Assembly: GCA_003993805.1 (NCBI GenBank)
Contig: RSEF01000018.1
Coordinates: forward strand, 3,667,381 to 3,731,380
Source of the DNA: Himantopus leucocephalus
Taxonomy: Eukaryota > Chordata > Aves > Charadriiformes > Recurvirostridae
Direction: 5' to 3'
Length of the DNA stretch: 64,000 nucleotides
A program made the position numbers and the translations under genes. How positions within the stretch are numbered: position 1 is the first letter of the stretch; every line of letters starts with the position of its first letter. Shown here in pieces: positions 1 through 11,720 of the stretch. The notes below the pieces were generated by a model. It was not told the DNA's origin. It worked only from the letters and a program-made list of their open reading frames with translations, and did no database searches.

Positions 1-869
1 TGGTCATTACACCCGACTGGTACTGTGCATGAAAAATATCATGTGTTAAATTAATCTAGGACAAAGGATAAAAGCCCAAAGCAAAATAATTATTTAAAAT
101 CTGTTCACTAATTTTTAAAAATTAAGTTGTGCTCATCTTGAGTCAAATGCTACTTCCCATTTAAGTCCTACCCTCAAAAGCCCTCCCAAAAAGTCCTCAA
201 AATCCTTTCCGTTACAAGCCTGCCTGAGTTCTCATACAGATACTTGATGTTCTTGGTGCAACAGTAAAGGCATGACAATAAGCTGTAAATGCTTATTTTT
301 GTCTTGAGCACTGCCTTGCAGACTCCCCAGAGCCCCTGGAAATTAGTCCAGGCTCCAGAAAGCATCCTCTGGGTGATAAACTTGCTTCCTAAGCCTTAAA
401 TTATCAAAAACCTCAAACAGAAGAAACCATGTGCCCAGTGACTGTGTTACATCAGCAGCAACGGACAAATGACAAGGGCTCGAAAGCCGTTCTCCTGCTC
501 GCACTTACGGGGCTCTATTAGATGCTCGTACTTTGCTATGCTGTCTGTAATGGCTTTTTTTTTTTAATCAGATGAGAATTTGTGCCTGAGTGTTTACGGG
601 TGAGCTGTTTCTAATTAAACGTCTCGCTGGAGCCTGATGGCAGCTTCAGAGAGATCTTGATGCCCACGAAGGCGAACGCGGGAGGATCGGAGTGAGCAGC
701 GAGTAGGGACCAAAGCCATGCCACCGCCAGGCGAAGAGCAAGTGCCACCTTGATGGCTGAAGTCGAAGACTAGAGAGAAAGCGTTCCTGCTCCCCCCCGG
801 CACTGTGGGTAAGCAAAGGTTTTCAAATCCGGGGAAGGTGAGCACTGTTTTGGAAGGCTAAATTTAGCA

Positions 870-990
870 GTGACTAAACGAGCTCTTAATTAACCAGATA
901 TTCCCCCTGCTTGCCTTTCCAAATTATTCAATAACTGAACAATTATAATGAGCTCAGCAAGTAATTACTATCCATTCCGGGCGCTGCCCT
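870..990. promoter_or_regulatory. AT-rich block with homeodomain-type motifs, candidate conserved element
   Basis: A compact AT-rich stretch with TTAATTAA at 886-893 and TAATTA at 962-967, plus AATTATTCAATAA- and ACAATTATAAT-type sequence between them and a GAGCTC at both ends of the core. Such density of TAATTA cores without simple-repeat structure is common in vertebrate developmental enhancers. Conservation cannot be tested here. Confidence 0.25.
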
Positions 991-3439
991 CGCCAACTGC
1001 AGCCTTCGAAACCACCAGCTGTTAATGTGCCGGGAAATGAAGTCCATCAAGTGTGAGTCAAATAATTGAAAACTGAACAGGAAAAAACCGCGCAGGTTCA
1101 GAGGCAATGTAAGGAAAACTGCTCCCCCGTGCTGAGTCCTTAAGGGTGTAGACCCTTCCAGACTGAAGATCCATCATAAAAATTAGTAGTGTGGATTGAA
1201 GCTGCAGTAGTATGTTCCCGTGGGTGCTCTGGCAAAGATAGAAAGGTTCCTGCTGGTTATTCTGCCTCACAAGCTTTACAAAGCCTCGCTGGGGGCGAAT
1301 GTGCATCTCTCGAGAGGGGAGCCGCTGCCTCACTCACTGACCAGAAAGGAGAAAACAGAAGGTAAAGCCCAAATCCTCTGAGAACGCAAGTCTTAAAGAT
1401 ATTTCTAGTTGCAGCGGGGTAAAAGTTGTCGGATTGTGAATCCAGCCATTTACTGGTCTGAGCAATATTTTAAACAAGAACAAGCTCAAGTGCATTGAAG
1501 CTTTTCGCCCGTGTCCTGATTTTGAAAACACATTTGAAGATGTTTCACAAGCATTTCTTTTCACGGCCCATCGGTTGTATTGGTTCAGCTGCCTGGGGGT
1601 GGACCGTGAATCTGATCGGGACAAGAAATAATTATTTTTGGCTGGACTGGAAAAAAAACCACCCCACCAATCCGATAAAGTAAAACAGCTTAATCCTTTA
1701 AAACCACAAGGCTGCAAAACCAGATGTACCAGCCTAAATGAGGTGACAGAGGTGGTTGAAGCTGGAGCAACAGTAAAGGAAAAGCTTGTCAAATTATACT
1801 GCTAGCTATATAAACATAACTTCTCTAATGTAGTTGAAGGATTTGCTTATAGCAATCACACTTGCAGAAACATGCCCGCTTTCTGATTAGGTTGTGCAAA
1901 TCAATGGAGACTTCTGCCTTCTCTGTGGGCAACCTGAAAGAGCAGATTTGAAATTCAGGAGGTTATGAAATTTCCCCAAAGCCTTGACACTCTCTCTGGG
2001 GTAACACAGAGTCTGACGGGTGGTGGTTTTAGCTCTGGAGCAAAGCGAGGGTGGAAACGGAGTCCCCGGGAGAGGCTGCAACTTGTTGCTGAGGAGGAAA
2101 CGTAACACAAAGAAAGGACGGAACATGCAAAGACAGGAAAAAAAAATCATAATGTTAAAGTAAGAACGCCAAAGACCGCAACATGCTAAAAACAAGCGCA
2201 TATTTCTACTGAACAAATAACCTAAACAGTCATGTTGATCCATGATGTTTCTGTTAAAGCTTTCTTCGATGTGGGCAGGAGATTCCGTCTATGGAGAAGG
2301 ATGGGAATGCGCAGTCATTAAGGCAGGTCCTGGGATGAAATCTAATTACAGACAGACCCTCCACAGACCGAGCCTGAAACACATGCCTCAGAGCTCTGCA
2401 AGATAAACATTTACTGAAGAATGTGACAGAAGACAAAAATGCTTATTAAGATGCTGCTTTGATGCTTTTCTTGAGATCTAAGCTAACGTGCTCATGCCAG
2501 CGAGCGTCTCTGTTTCTTTCTCTGCCCTGACGCTGTGGGAGCCGAGCGCTGGGAGCGGAGCCGGAGCTTCCCACACCGGCTCTGCTCGGGAGCACAGCAA
2601 ACGGGGCACGAAGAGAGGAGGGTTTGCACACAAGTCAAGCTGGGACTTGGCTGCGTCTCCAACGGGGCACGTGGCTGTCGGATCAAACACTGGTTCTGCA
2701 CCGAGATCCTGACAGGGGGTGAGACTTCAAGAAAGCGTGGGTCTCCGGCAGCCGCCAGTGCCCGTGCTCTCCTCCGCAGCCCCCTCGGGGTGCCCGTCTC
2801 CTCCCATCCCATTCTCACACCAGATGTAAAGGCTTATTATCAGGGGTGGCATGGAACTGATGTAGTATTGCCTTCTGATGGCTCTTCTCAGCCTAAAGCA
2901 ATTTCTCTGTGCTCACGTTAAGATTAATGAGTAATTAATTCAGTGTGACACGTTAACTATTTCACTTTTGCGTTTGGCAGGTAGCGTAGCTGCCGAAGCC
3001 CTTCTCCCCACACCTGAGCCCCATCTTGTCCCTCTGGGGCTGGGAACACAAGGACTCGAGTTGGGGGGGACACAGTTTCCTAAGGCCGTGAAGTTATAAA
3101 GTTTTTTCTTGTCTTTTATTGGACTAAACCTGAGACTTCTTATAGGGGTTTTTTTCCTGAGTAACAGAGGTAGGTACGGAATACCCAGGGCACACAACGC
3201 CTGGTGGAGAAATACTCACTTAAATGGATGGAGGTAAAAGACCAAGTGATTCTCAATCTCTTTCCCCATCCCTCTGCTGTGGTCCCCCCATTTAAACCAG
3301 CTCTGAAGGAGCTTCTCCCCTAACGCCGGGCACCATCGGCTGCAGAGCTTCACTTTCTCATCCTGCCTAGGACAAGTTGCTGGAAGGACAGAGGCAGCCC
3401 TTTGAAGTTTGAGAGATGTTTGCCATAATAAACTCCCCT

Positions 3440-3534
3440 TTGTATTAAAACAAACAAACAAATGAAAACAGCCAAGCAAAGTTACTNTTGTATTAAAACA
3501 AACAAACAAATGAAAACAGCCAAGCAAAGTTACT
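3440..3534. repeat. 47-bp segment duplicated on both sides of a single N (assembly junction)
   Basis: Positions 3440-3486 and 3488-3534 are identical 47-bp copies separated by one N at 3487. Exact equal-length copies abutting a lone N are what an assembler leaves when two overlapping contig ends are not merged. The genome probably has one copy. The copy includes a short (CAAA)n run. Confidence 0.85.
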
Positions 3535-4589
3535 GGGTTGCTATTTCCTCTGCTTCTGTTATTGGGAATTACTCGTGCTGTGCCTCAGGCAGGCGGAGGT
3601 TCCTCGACAGATGTAATCATTCTAAAAAGATGCCAACGACAAAATGACAGGGAAGCTCCGCTGCCTTTAGCAGTCGGTGATGAGCGTTGGGATAATTCTT
3701 TCTGTTCAGTCTCCCCTGCACCAAGATCCTGCCGTTAGAGCAGGCTGCGGCACGGGCTCTGCCGGGGAGGGGTGCCCTGCCGTCACCTCCACTGCCCCCA
3801 GTGCTCCCAGCCCACAGTGTGGGGAAGAAGAGGCTCCCAGGAAGTAAAGAAGAAATATTTTGCTTCCCTACCGTAACTCCTGCTATTGTTTCTCCCCTGA
3901 GGAGGGGCTTTAGAGAGGGTATTGATGCGCTGAAATGATGATGCTTTTATCAGGAGACTCATTTCAGCTGTGTTCCCAGTGAAGCTGGCCAAGCACAGCT
4001 GTGGGCTACACGATCATTTTCGCTGACCTGCTGGTTTTTAAACAAAACCAGAGAAGTTTTGGTACACAAACCTTTCCTCTGTTCAACCGTTAATACCTAA
4101 CCCGAACCCCAAGGTATCCCTACAGGGAGGGCTTTTCCCTTCTCTAGGTAGCACCTCTCATTCAAGGATCCCAAAACGTTTCATGCACATCAGTGATGTC
4201 TTAAAACACTTGTGCAGACGATGGAAATAGTGTCGCTGTTTGCGAGGCAGTTGATGACCAGCAGCACAAGAATAAGCGCCTTCCCCGAGCTCACAGTGCA
4301 AGTCAGCGGTGATTTCGTAGGAGAAGCCAGGACTTCTGACCTCCCCCCATTTCAGATCGTCTCCCTCTTCAGCTCCGATGGTGAGTGCTGCCTTGACAGG
4401 CGTCTCCAACATCAAAACCCTTGTAAATCTCTTCTGAATTTTATTAGCTATCTTGCTCTAAGCCTGCCCGCGTTACTTATCAACAGCACTAGTGCTTTTG
4501 GGATGAATGGCCTGTGAGTCCCCACCAGCAGGTGATGTGAAGGAAGATAAATAAATACACTTGAGTGGGATCAGATAAGCGCTGGTACC

Positions 4590-4689
4590 NNNNNNNNNNN
4601 NNNNNNNNNNNNNNNNNNNNNNNNNNNNNNNNNNNNNNNNNNNNNNNNNNNNNNNNNNNNNNNNNNNNNNNNNNNNNNNNNNNNNNNNN
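4590..4689. other. Assembly gap (100 N)
   Basis: Exactly 100 N, a conventional fixed-size scaffold gap, so the true missing length is unknown. Confidence 0.99.
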
Positions 4690-7600
4690 GAGCTCCTTCC
4701 TCTGCTTTCACAAAACTCCCACGCGGGCCATCCACCCCCCCGACACTTTGCTACCAACTGGACGCATCCTTTCTCTCTGCTGTGCTTTAGAGACATTCCC
4801 AAACAAGGGCAAAAAAGCTTGTATAATAACAATAACAATTACTTTAAAGGGTACTTATGTCCTGTGAAGCTGCTGCTACAATTTTGAAGACAAAGCAATG
4901 TATTATAAACCACAGCAATTAACTCCACGTCTCTCCAGTTCCTCAGAAAAACTTGAAACTAACAGTAACAACCAGTATTATAAGGCAAAAAAACCTCCAG
5001 CGGGGCTAAACTGCAGTTAGTCGCCGGCTCTGGGTGTTTCCGTGGGTGCTGGCAGCGGGGATGCTGGGCAAAATGGCAGGAACACAGTGACTCTGGGTTC
5101 GGCACAGAAAGAAATGTGGGAGAGGAAAGGGAGCACTTGGAAGTAGGATTTCTCTTCACAACAGACTTTTCCCCTCCAGATGTTGTAGTAACGTTATACT
5201 TTAAAGATATTAATGCTGTTATATAGTTAGGTTGTGCCCTGATTGTGTGCCACCACTATGTTTAAAAGCCTGAACTAAAAAGCAAATTTTCTTCCCGAGA
5301 CCTCAGGATGGAAGATTGCTGCTGCCACCAGAGGGACTCAGAAATACGACGGTAAGAGCCGAGCGTCCCCAGAACCGGCCAAACTTCCCGGCGAAGACGT
5401 ATGACTTTCTGGGGCTGCCTTAGGGATTTCTCAGGTGCTGCGTTATCTGCCCCCATGGCTTGAGGGCTGCGCTCGGGTGTGAGGGTTATGCGCTCCCTCC
5501 TCTCATCGTGCTGATGGGGGAACGGATGACGAACTTCGTCATCCTGCCTCTTCTCCTCCGTTGATGCAACTGGGCAGCAAGCCGAGCGGTTTGTGCCGTG
5601 CAAGGTACAAAGTGCTCATAAAATCACCTCTATTTCACTGGCTGCCCTGCTATTCAATCGCACGCTAAGCACCAAAAATGACTGCTATTTTAAGGAGTTC
5701 AAACGTTAATGATTTGCTCGCACTCATGATTAAATCGTAATGTGGGCCTTTTGAGCATTTATGGCAAATTTGGTTTTAAAAAGCGAGGAGAAAGATGATC
5801 AAAAATGTGTGATTGAAGGTAAAGTCTTCAAAAATTCAGTAAGGTTCAAATGGATTCTCCTGTGTCTGGGGAAAACAACCATTCTCACTTGTCCCACAAA
5901 AAACAGCGTTTTTCTCCTTTCAGGTGAAAGCAGAAAAATTGCCATTGCTGCAGCAGACACTGCCTTAGATTAAAGGAAGGAAAGAGCACTCAAGATGAAA
6001 CTGCATTTCTTTCACAGTCTGGGTTGTTTATGGGCTTGGGTTTTTTTTGGTCATAAAACCCAAAACCTTAAGGGGTGTTGGAAAAGATTTTCTAGTGATT
6101 AAACTATTTTCTTTCTTGTAAAGCACGTATGGAGTTTTGCAGTGACAACCTCTGCCCCAACAACAAAAAAAAAGGGTTGCCTTCCCTAAAATCACCATTT
6201 CCCATGTTGCTGAAGAACTCTCCATGTCACTAAACCTGCAGCAAAATTGCATTTATAATGATAAACCCCATAATGTGGGTTAAAAACCCCCACATTAGAA
6301 ACCACAGGATTACAATGATTTGGGTATGATAAATGATCCCAGGGTACACATTGCTCGCCTTCTTGGAATGCAGGAGAATAGCCACAGTAAAATTGTTTTC
6401 AAGGAAATCACCACGTTTTGCTCAGTTAGAGCCCGACTGACTTTCCCGTTGTTACTTCAGCCCTGGCCTGAGGTGCTGCAGATTCACCACGAGTGGCAAG
6501 ATACACAGAGTTTGCAAAGTCCCATCATCTGGATTCTGGTTACGTGTCTGTCTCAATTTTCAGACCCTTTTGCAGCCTCTGTGGTTGTGGAGAAAAAGTG
6601 TGGGTTTAATCTCATGGTTTTGGGAGTCCTGACTCATCCCTTTTAGTGTGGAGGGCAGGTGATACCTCTCCCTCCCGTAGAAAATAGCCCGAGCTGCTCT
6701 ACGGCAGTTTTGCGTGGCCTGCACACGGGGAGATGTGCCTCTGAATACCGAGATCCTACCAAACCCAACCCAACGCCCTCCCCAAAATACTCTGGGTCAG
6801 CCACCGGCAAAGCTTACGGGTAACTTAAAGGTTGTGTCAGCCCCGGACAGGACTCTGCGCTGCAGACAGGCAGCAGCAACCCCCTTCCAAAGCTAACTAT
6901 CAGGTTAATTTGGTTTTCTTGTTAAAGGAAGATCCATAAAGACTGTCTCCTCATTTCCAAGACACGAGCACACCCAGAAGAGACAAGACTTCCCCAGTTA
7001 CAGACACGAGGAACTCGGTTAAAACATCTGCTCTTGCGGGATGTTTATGAAGTGGGTCAAGCCTACTGACTTTTGGCAGTTTAACTGGTCTGATGGGACA
7101 ATAAGAGGGATGTTGTTTATGTAATTCATCTTTTAAATTGAGCTCGGGTCCCCGGGAGTACGAGCGGCTCCCGAGGAGTTGTGTTTGCACAGGTCTGCAC
7201 TGTGTTGTGCCTCCTGCGCTGCTGAAGAGCCGTCATTCGTCACACACAGCAGCACCTTCTGATTGCTGGCCAGTTTTGCGTGTTAAACAGGCTCCCCTCC
7301 GCCCCAATGACACGCTTTGTGGGTGTCATCAAATTTACTGGTTCCCTCGTTAGAGTAACCTCGTACGGGTTGATCAGAGCCTGATGGGAGAGAAGAGCAG
7401 CGCTGGGATGGGACCAGGCTGAAGCACATACCTGAGTGAGTGACAAGTATCCAATATTTCACCTTTCATCTGGGAGCTCCTCCATCAACCCTTTGATGTT
7501 TAATGCTCTGATGATGTGGCACGGAGAGCACATCCCCTACGTGCCGTTTGTGATGCTGAGCAGAGCAGCAGAATCCCTTCTGGGGACTGCCGGGACGTCT

Positions 7601-9028
7601 TGGGAAGAGTACCCCAAATCAAACCCTTCTGTTTGCTTATCCCCACATTAAATTAGAGCGTAGTTCTAATTTGATAGGTATACACTATGCCTTGCAACTA
7701 TTTCATACATGGTAATCGTCCATCCTATAGCAGCCTTGAAACACTGTGGTGGGTAAGTGGCCTTCCAAGGACTTTCTCCTCAGGCCAAGAAATGGAAATC
7801 AAGACACACCAGTACGGTGTCAGGTCAGCATCCAAATCAGGGTGGGTTTTTCTTTCTATAGCCATAAGGAAATACTATTTTTTTTTTCTCAGAGGTGGCA
7901 AATGGCCCATGCAACACCTGGAAGGGATGCAGCCATGCTGGGCTCTGCCAGGATGTCTGTCCGGCCGCACCGTTATGCTCCCCGAGAGCAGGACGGCACA
8001 GCACACCTCACCGGTGACGCACGTACTCCAGCCTTCCCACACCGCCTTTGGAGTTCAGTCTTATCTTTGTTATTGTTATAGGGCAGTGACTTCCAGCCTC
8101 GGAAATGGGAAGCAAAGGAAAAGTAACAATGACTTCAGAATGAATAATTAAAAAATGAATTCGTTCCTGAAAAGTTGTTCCTAAAAACTGTCGAAGCCCA
8201 CTCTCCCTGCCAATTCCCAACGTGAACTGTGTGCTAGCCCCCCTGTTCCGTAAGGAAATGGGCACCATTAGGTCTATTTATACCGCCCGGCGTGGTAGTC
8301 TACACAATACTGGACCATGACAAAGTGGTCACCAGTGTTTCGAGGGCAGTCCTGTGGTTAAAAGCAGTACAAGCACTTCTAAGGTGAGTTACTTATTTTC
8401 CCCTCCCTGAACAGCACCCCAACAACTGCATCTGTAAGAAGAATGCCCGACTCCTGGCACAGGGACCTGCTTCCCTGGTCTGCACCCAACACGTGCCCTG
8501 AGGGGTTTGTGTTTCTGCCGTTTAGTTGAGAGCATAGACCCCAGTGGGTCGCTGTGCTGTGTTCTCTGCTCCCAACCCTTGGCCCCAGTGTCGGCACTTC
8601 GTGGCTCTGCTTTTGCACAAACGTACCCTGAAGTCTGGTGTGTGACACGAGAGGATCGCCCAAGGACACAGGAACCCAGGAACGCTGCAGGGCTGGCGCG
8701 GGACGCCTCTCAAGCGGACAGGGTCGGGGTATGCCGTAAGAAAAGGGGAAATGACTGTTCCTTAAGCAACTGCCTGCTGTTTGAGCAGTCCCTGGGCATC
8801 ACAAGCTGCTCGCAATAGTTGATGCACCTCGTACCGTGCTTTACTTAACCCCAGCGTCTGTCCCAGAGCAGGAAAGAGGAATATTGAACCCAACTTCATC
8901 CCCACATACATGAGCTCTTCAGAGAGTAACTGAGTGCAGCAGCCTCTCCCCTGGTAAATACACCCCCTGAGCGGGGTACAGAGACCATGCGAGGGCAAAC
9001 CTGATGACAGTCCACTTTTTAATCAGCA
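4690..9028. other. Non-coding sequence downstream of the receptor gene
   Basis: No coding region recognised. The longest open frame (plus 7687-8151, 154 codons) has no family resemblance and no supporting splice or composition signal. The stretch includes a candidate regulatory block at 5635-5770 and otherwise unremarkable mixed-composition sequence. Confidence 0.6.
5635..5770. promoter_or_regulatory. AT-rich motif cluster, candidate conserved element
   Basis: Sequence of high complexity and moderate AT content with several homeodomain/POU-like cores (gttaatgattt, atgattaaatc) and no repeat signature. It resembles vertebrate conserved non-coding elements in texture only; there is no conservation evidence in a single sequence. 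Confidence 0.2.
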
Positions 9029-9034
9029 TTTATT
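9029..9034 (-). terminator. Candidate polyadenylation signal (AATAAA) for the receptor gene
   Basis: The plus strand reads tttatt, so the minus strand has AATAAA, followed 6 nt later by ATTAAA (9018-9023). This is the first minus-strand AATAAA I find downstream of the stop codon and would give a 3' UTR of about 1 kb. GT-rich stretches follow on the minus strand below 9000 and could be the downstream element. Positional inference only; no transcript evidence. Confidence 0.35.
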
Positions 9035-10038
9035 TTATAAACTGAGGTTTTACAATTGTTTAGACACTTACAGGCATCTCTAATATCTGTGGTGAAGGTT
9101 CACTACGAAACGCTAAGTGGGAAGAAAATGAGCAAATACATTGAGGCAAATGCTTTTGATGAAATGTCATGAATAAATTTGTCCCTTTTATGATGAGTCT
9201 CATGATATAGGATTCAGTTATTTTTCTTACAGCCTCAGGTCTTTGAGTGAGAGGATTATAAGACATTTTTCTTTCTTTCCAGAGTAAATTTTCAGTTTTT
9301 CAAGCCCTGTTGAGAAAGGGACCAACTTTAAAAAAAAATCAGTGGCAAATTCAAATCATCTTGGGTAGAAACCTTAAAAAATTACAAGGGTTTTTTTAGG
9401 TAATCCTGTGGTTTCTGACAGCTTACCTTGTGGTTTTTGAATGCTTGGAGTTCGAAGTGCTGCTGCAATGAATTTTAAAATAGAGACTTTAAGCTTGATG
9501 GAACTGTAGTGCACGATAATGTAACAGGAAATAGGAAAAGGGGCTTAAAGGTCTCTTTACACACTCCTGAAACAGACAATGGTAATATAAAGGGCAAACC
9601 TGAGGCTTGCAGCTAAATTAAGCAATACCGGGACAATTTCAGACTTTTGCAGATCTGGCCCAGCTGCAGCCTGAGGATTGCACCGAGAAACCACACAGGA
9701 GAAACGGTGCAGAGCTGGAGCTGGGCAAAACTCAGCAAAGCGTGAAAAGAGTTTGCGGCAGAACGGAATAAAGTATCCACCTCACCTTCTGCACCCAGAC
9801 CCCAGAAGGATTTCTCCCGGCCGGCTGCTGCATCCCGGCAGGACCCCCAGTGACAGCCCTAAGCTGGATGGAAATTCAAACGCGTCTCACAAGACGTGGG
9901 TTCCCGCAATTTCTTGCCCCTAACTAGAGCAACCACCAGAAATGAGTTTTTAGGACCCTGCAGGGCTGAGGGGTCCCAAAGCCCTACCTTGGCCAGACGC
10001 TCTGCTGGTCCTGGTGTCTCCGGAGCGCCTCCTCTTCC
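9035..10038 (-). other. Probable 3' UTR of the receptor gene
   Basis: About 1 kb between the receptor stop codon (10039-10041) and the first downstream minus-strand AATAAA. It has no recognisable coding content on either strand; open frames here are short. AT-rich runs around 9290-9520 are typical of untranslated sequence. Its extent depends entirely on the predicted polyadenylation signal. Confidence 0.3.
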
Positions 10039-11093
10039 TCACTTGTCCTTCAGCGTGGCCATGCCCAGGGCCTCCGAGCTGTAGTCATACTGGTTGCTGG
10101 AGGACATGGACCGTCCCCAGGAGCACTGCAGGTTGGAGCCCCTCTTGCGAAAGGAAGATGTGAACCTGTAGAAGTTGCGGTGCCTGTTGCGCAGGTATTC
10201 CCGGTAGTTTTTGGTGAGCAGGGTGTAGAGGAAGGGGTTGATGCAGCTGTTGCTGTAGGTCAGGCAGGTCACCAGGTAGTTAATGCACTTTTGGGTTTGG
10301 GTGGTGAGCTGCAGGGAGCTGCTGTAGAGTCGCACCAGCTGCCAGATCCAAAACGGCAGGAAGCAGGCCCAGAAGACCAGCACGATGCTGAAAATCATGA
10401 TGAGGACCTTCTGCCGGGGGGATCTCTTGCTCTTCTCCTTGTGGGGAGGGTTCCTCTGGGACTCCAGGTAGGTCCTGGCCAGGCGCGTGTAGAGGAAGCC
10501 AATGATGATTCCCGGGGCCATGATGCTGGTGCTGAAGAGCACTGTCAGGTAGGTCCGGTAGGCGTCCACGCTCCAGGTGGGCGCACACATCCTCTTCACC
10601 TTGCCCTCCGCCTTACCCCCCTCGGTCAGGGTGACCATCAGCATCATGGGCAGAGTAAGGAGCAGCGAGACTGACCAGACGGCCCCCGCCGTGACCTTCC
10701 GGTAGCCGCGCGACCGCTTCAGGGTGTCCAGGGGCCGGGTGACGGCCAGGTAGCGCTCGGTGCACATGAGGGTGAGGGTGAAGATGCTGGCGTGCATGGT
10801 GAGCAGGTCCAGGCTGAGCAGGATGCGGCACCCCAGGTCCCCGAAGTACCAGTCCTGGGCCAGGTAGGTGCAGACGATGAAGGGGATGGTGGAGAGGTAG
10901 AGGAGGTCGGCCAGGGCCAGGCTGACGATGGAGCTGTACATGGGGGCGGCGCAGCGCGCCGAGTGGCACATCACCACCAGCGTGTAGACGTTGCCCGCCA
11001 CCCCGGCCACGTACATCACCGACAGCACCGTCCCGAAGGCCGAGGGGATGAGCAGCGGGCCGCCCCCGGGGCCGCCGCCGCCCCCGCCGCCCC

Positions 11094-11124
<31 letters not shown>

Positions 11125-11163
11125 CGCGTTGCCCCCCGCCGCCGCCGTCCCGTTGGGCTCCAT
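10039..11163 (-). CDS. UTS2R: Urotensin II receptor family GPCR, complete single exon, 374 aa
   Basis: Class A peptide GPCR of the plasma membrane. The family binds urotensin II and urotensin-related peptide and signals mainly through Gq and calcium. Seen here: an N-terminal tail with two N-glycosylation sequons (N4, N12), an Ala tract (15-23) and a Gly tract (24-31); seven hydrophobic segments at about 43-66, 77-100, 112-134, 154-178, 203-227, 252-277 and 292-315; N58 (1.50); D86 (2.50); D119, matching the ligand-contacting aspartate 3.32; the T-E-R-Y box at 136-138 with E136/R137/Y138; a disulfide pair C112-C193; FWACFLPFW at 264-272; NPFLY at 309-313; and a Ser-rich tail ending LKDK. FWACFLPFW, DxLTMHASIFTLT and TCLTYxNSCxNPFLYTLLT match my recollection of human UTS2R (389 aa, also intronless). 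I chose the start at 11163 because everything upstream in frame is low-complexity Pro/Gly/Arg. Context: -3 is C, +4 is G. Non-mammals have several UTS2R subtypes and I cannot assign which this is. No neighbouring gene is visible. Confidence 0.93.
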
Positions 11164-11720
11164 GGGCGGCGGCGGCGGCCCCGCAGCCTCGCACCGGCCC
11201 CGCAGCTCCCGGCCCCGCCGGCGGCCGCTCCGCCCCCCGCGGGAGGCAGGGCGGTGCCCTCGGGGGAAGGGCTGCCGCCGCCCCCCGCCCCGCCGGGGCT
11301 CCCCCCGCCGCGGCCGGAGGGGGAACGGGGACACCCCCCCCCATCCGCCTCCGGTGCGGGGCCGGCGGAGCGGGCGGGCAGGTGGCGTCCCGGAGGAGGC
11401 ACCCCCCCACCGCAGCCCGAGGGGTCCGGAGCGAGCGGAGGGGGGCGGAGAGGGGAGGGGGGACCCCGGTGGGGACCCGGCGGAGATGGGGTCCCCGAGC
11501 TGGGGGGCAAACTGGGAGCGCTCCGTACCCCCCGCGAAACAAAACCCGCCAGGCAGATGCGGGCGCTGGGAGCTGCCTAAAAAGTTTTCCCGGCCGCTCC
11601 GCTGTCGTTTGGCTTTTCCCGTTGGCGGCGGGGACTCGTTGCTTTGCTCCAAGTCATCGGGCAAAGGAATCCCGGTGGGCGGTAGGGAGAGCGGGAGGCA
11701 GCCCGGGTGCTGCTCCGGTA
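10560..11720. promoter_or_regulatory. CpG island over the 5' half and upstream region of the receptor gene
   Basis: Composition jumps from ordinary AT-leaning sequence to extremely GC- and CpG-rich sequence around 10560 and falls back just after 11720. The block covers the first half of the coding region, the start codon and about 550 bp upstream. GC-box-like motifs are visible, for example near 11439 (ggggcggag). I see no TATA box in minus orientation between 11163 and 12300, so a dispersed CpG-island promoter is the simplest reading. The transcription start cannot be placed from sequence alone. The edges are approximate, judged by eye. Confidence 0.75.
11071..11121 (-). repeat. GC-only trinucleotide repeat encoding Ala9-Gly8 in the receptor N-terminus
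   Basis: Read on the minus strand, 11095-11121 is nine uninterrupted GCG codons (Ala15-Ala23), followed at 11071-11094 by eight GGN codons (Gly24-Gly31). The tract lies in the extracellular N-terminus, before membrane segment 1. Pure GCG runs are prone to slippage, so length may vary among individuals or be misassembled. Human UTS2R has a Gly/Pro/Ser-rich N-terminus but no such run, as far as I recall. Confidence 0.9.

Larger units (their letters stand above)
1..4589. other. Non-coding sequence, no gene recognised
   Basis: No open frame here resembles a known protein; the longest (minus 1334-1792, 152 codons) is low complexity and lacks domain features. The stretch contains an AT-rich motif cluster (870-990), a mildly GC-rich patch (about 2520-2820, with scattered CpGs) and a duplicated 47-bp segment around a single N (3440-3534). 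No RNA gene was recognised. Confidence 0.6.

Noticed and set aside
1334..1792. 152-codon minus-strand frame
   Set aside because: Ser/Phe-rich translation of pyrimidine-rich sequence, no family resemblance.
7687..8151. 154-codon plus-strand frame
   Set aside because: No recognisable family and irregular composition; consistent with chance.
10280..10588. 102-codon minus-strand frame inside the receptor
   Set aside because: Alternate-frame shadow of the receptor coding sequence.
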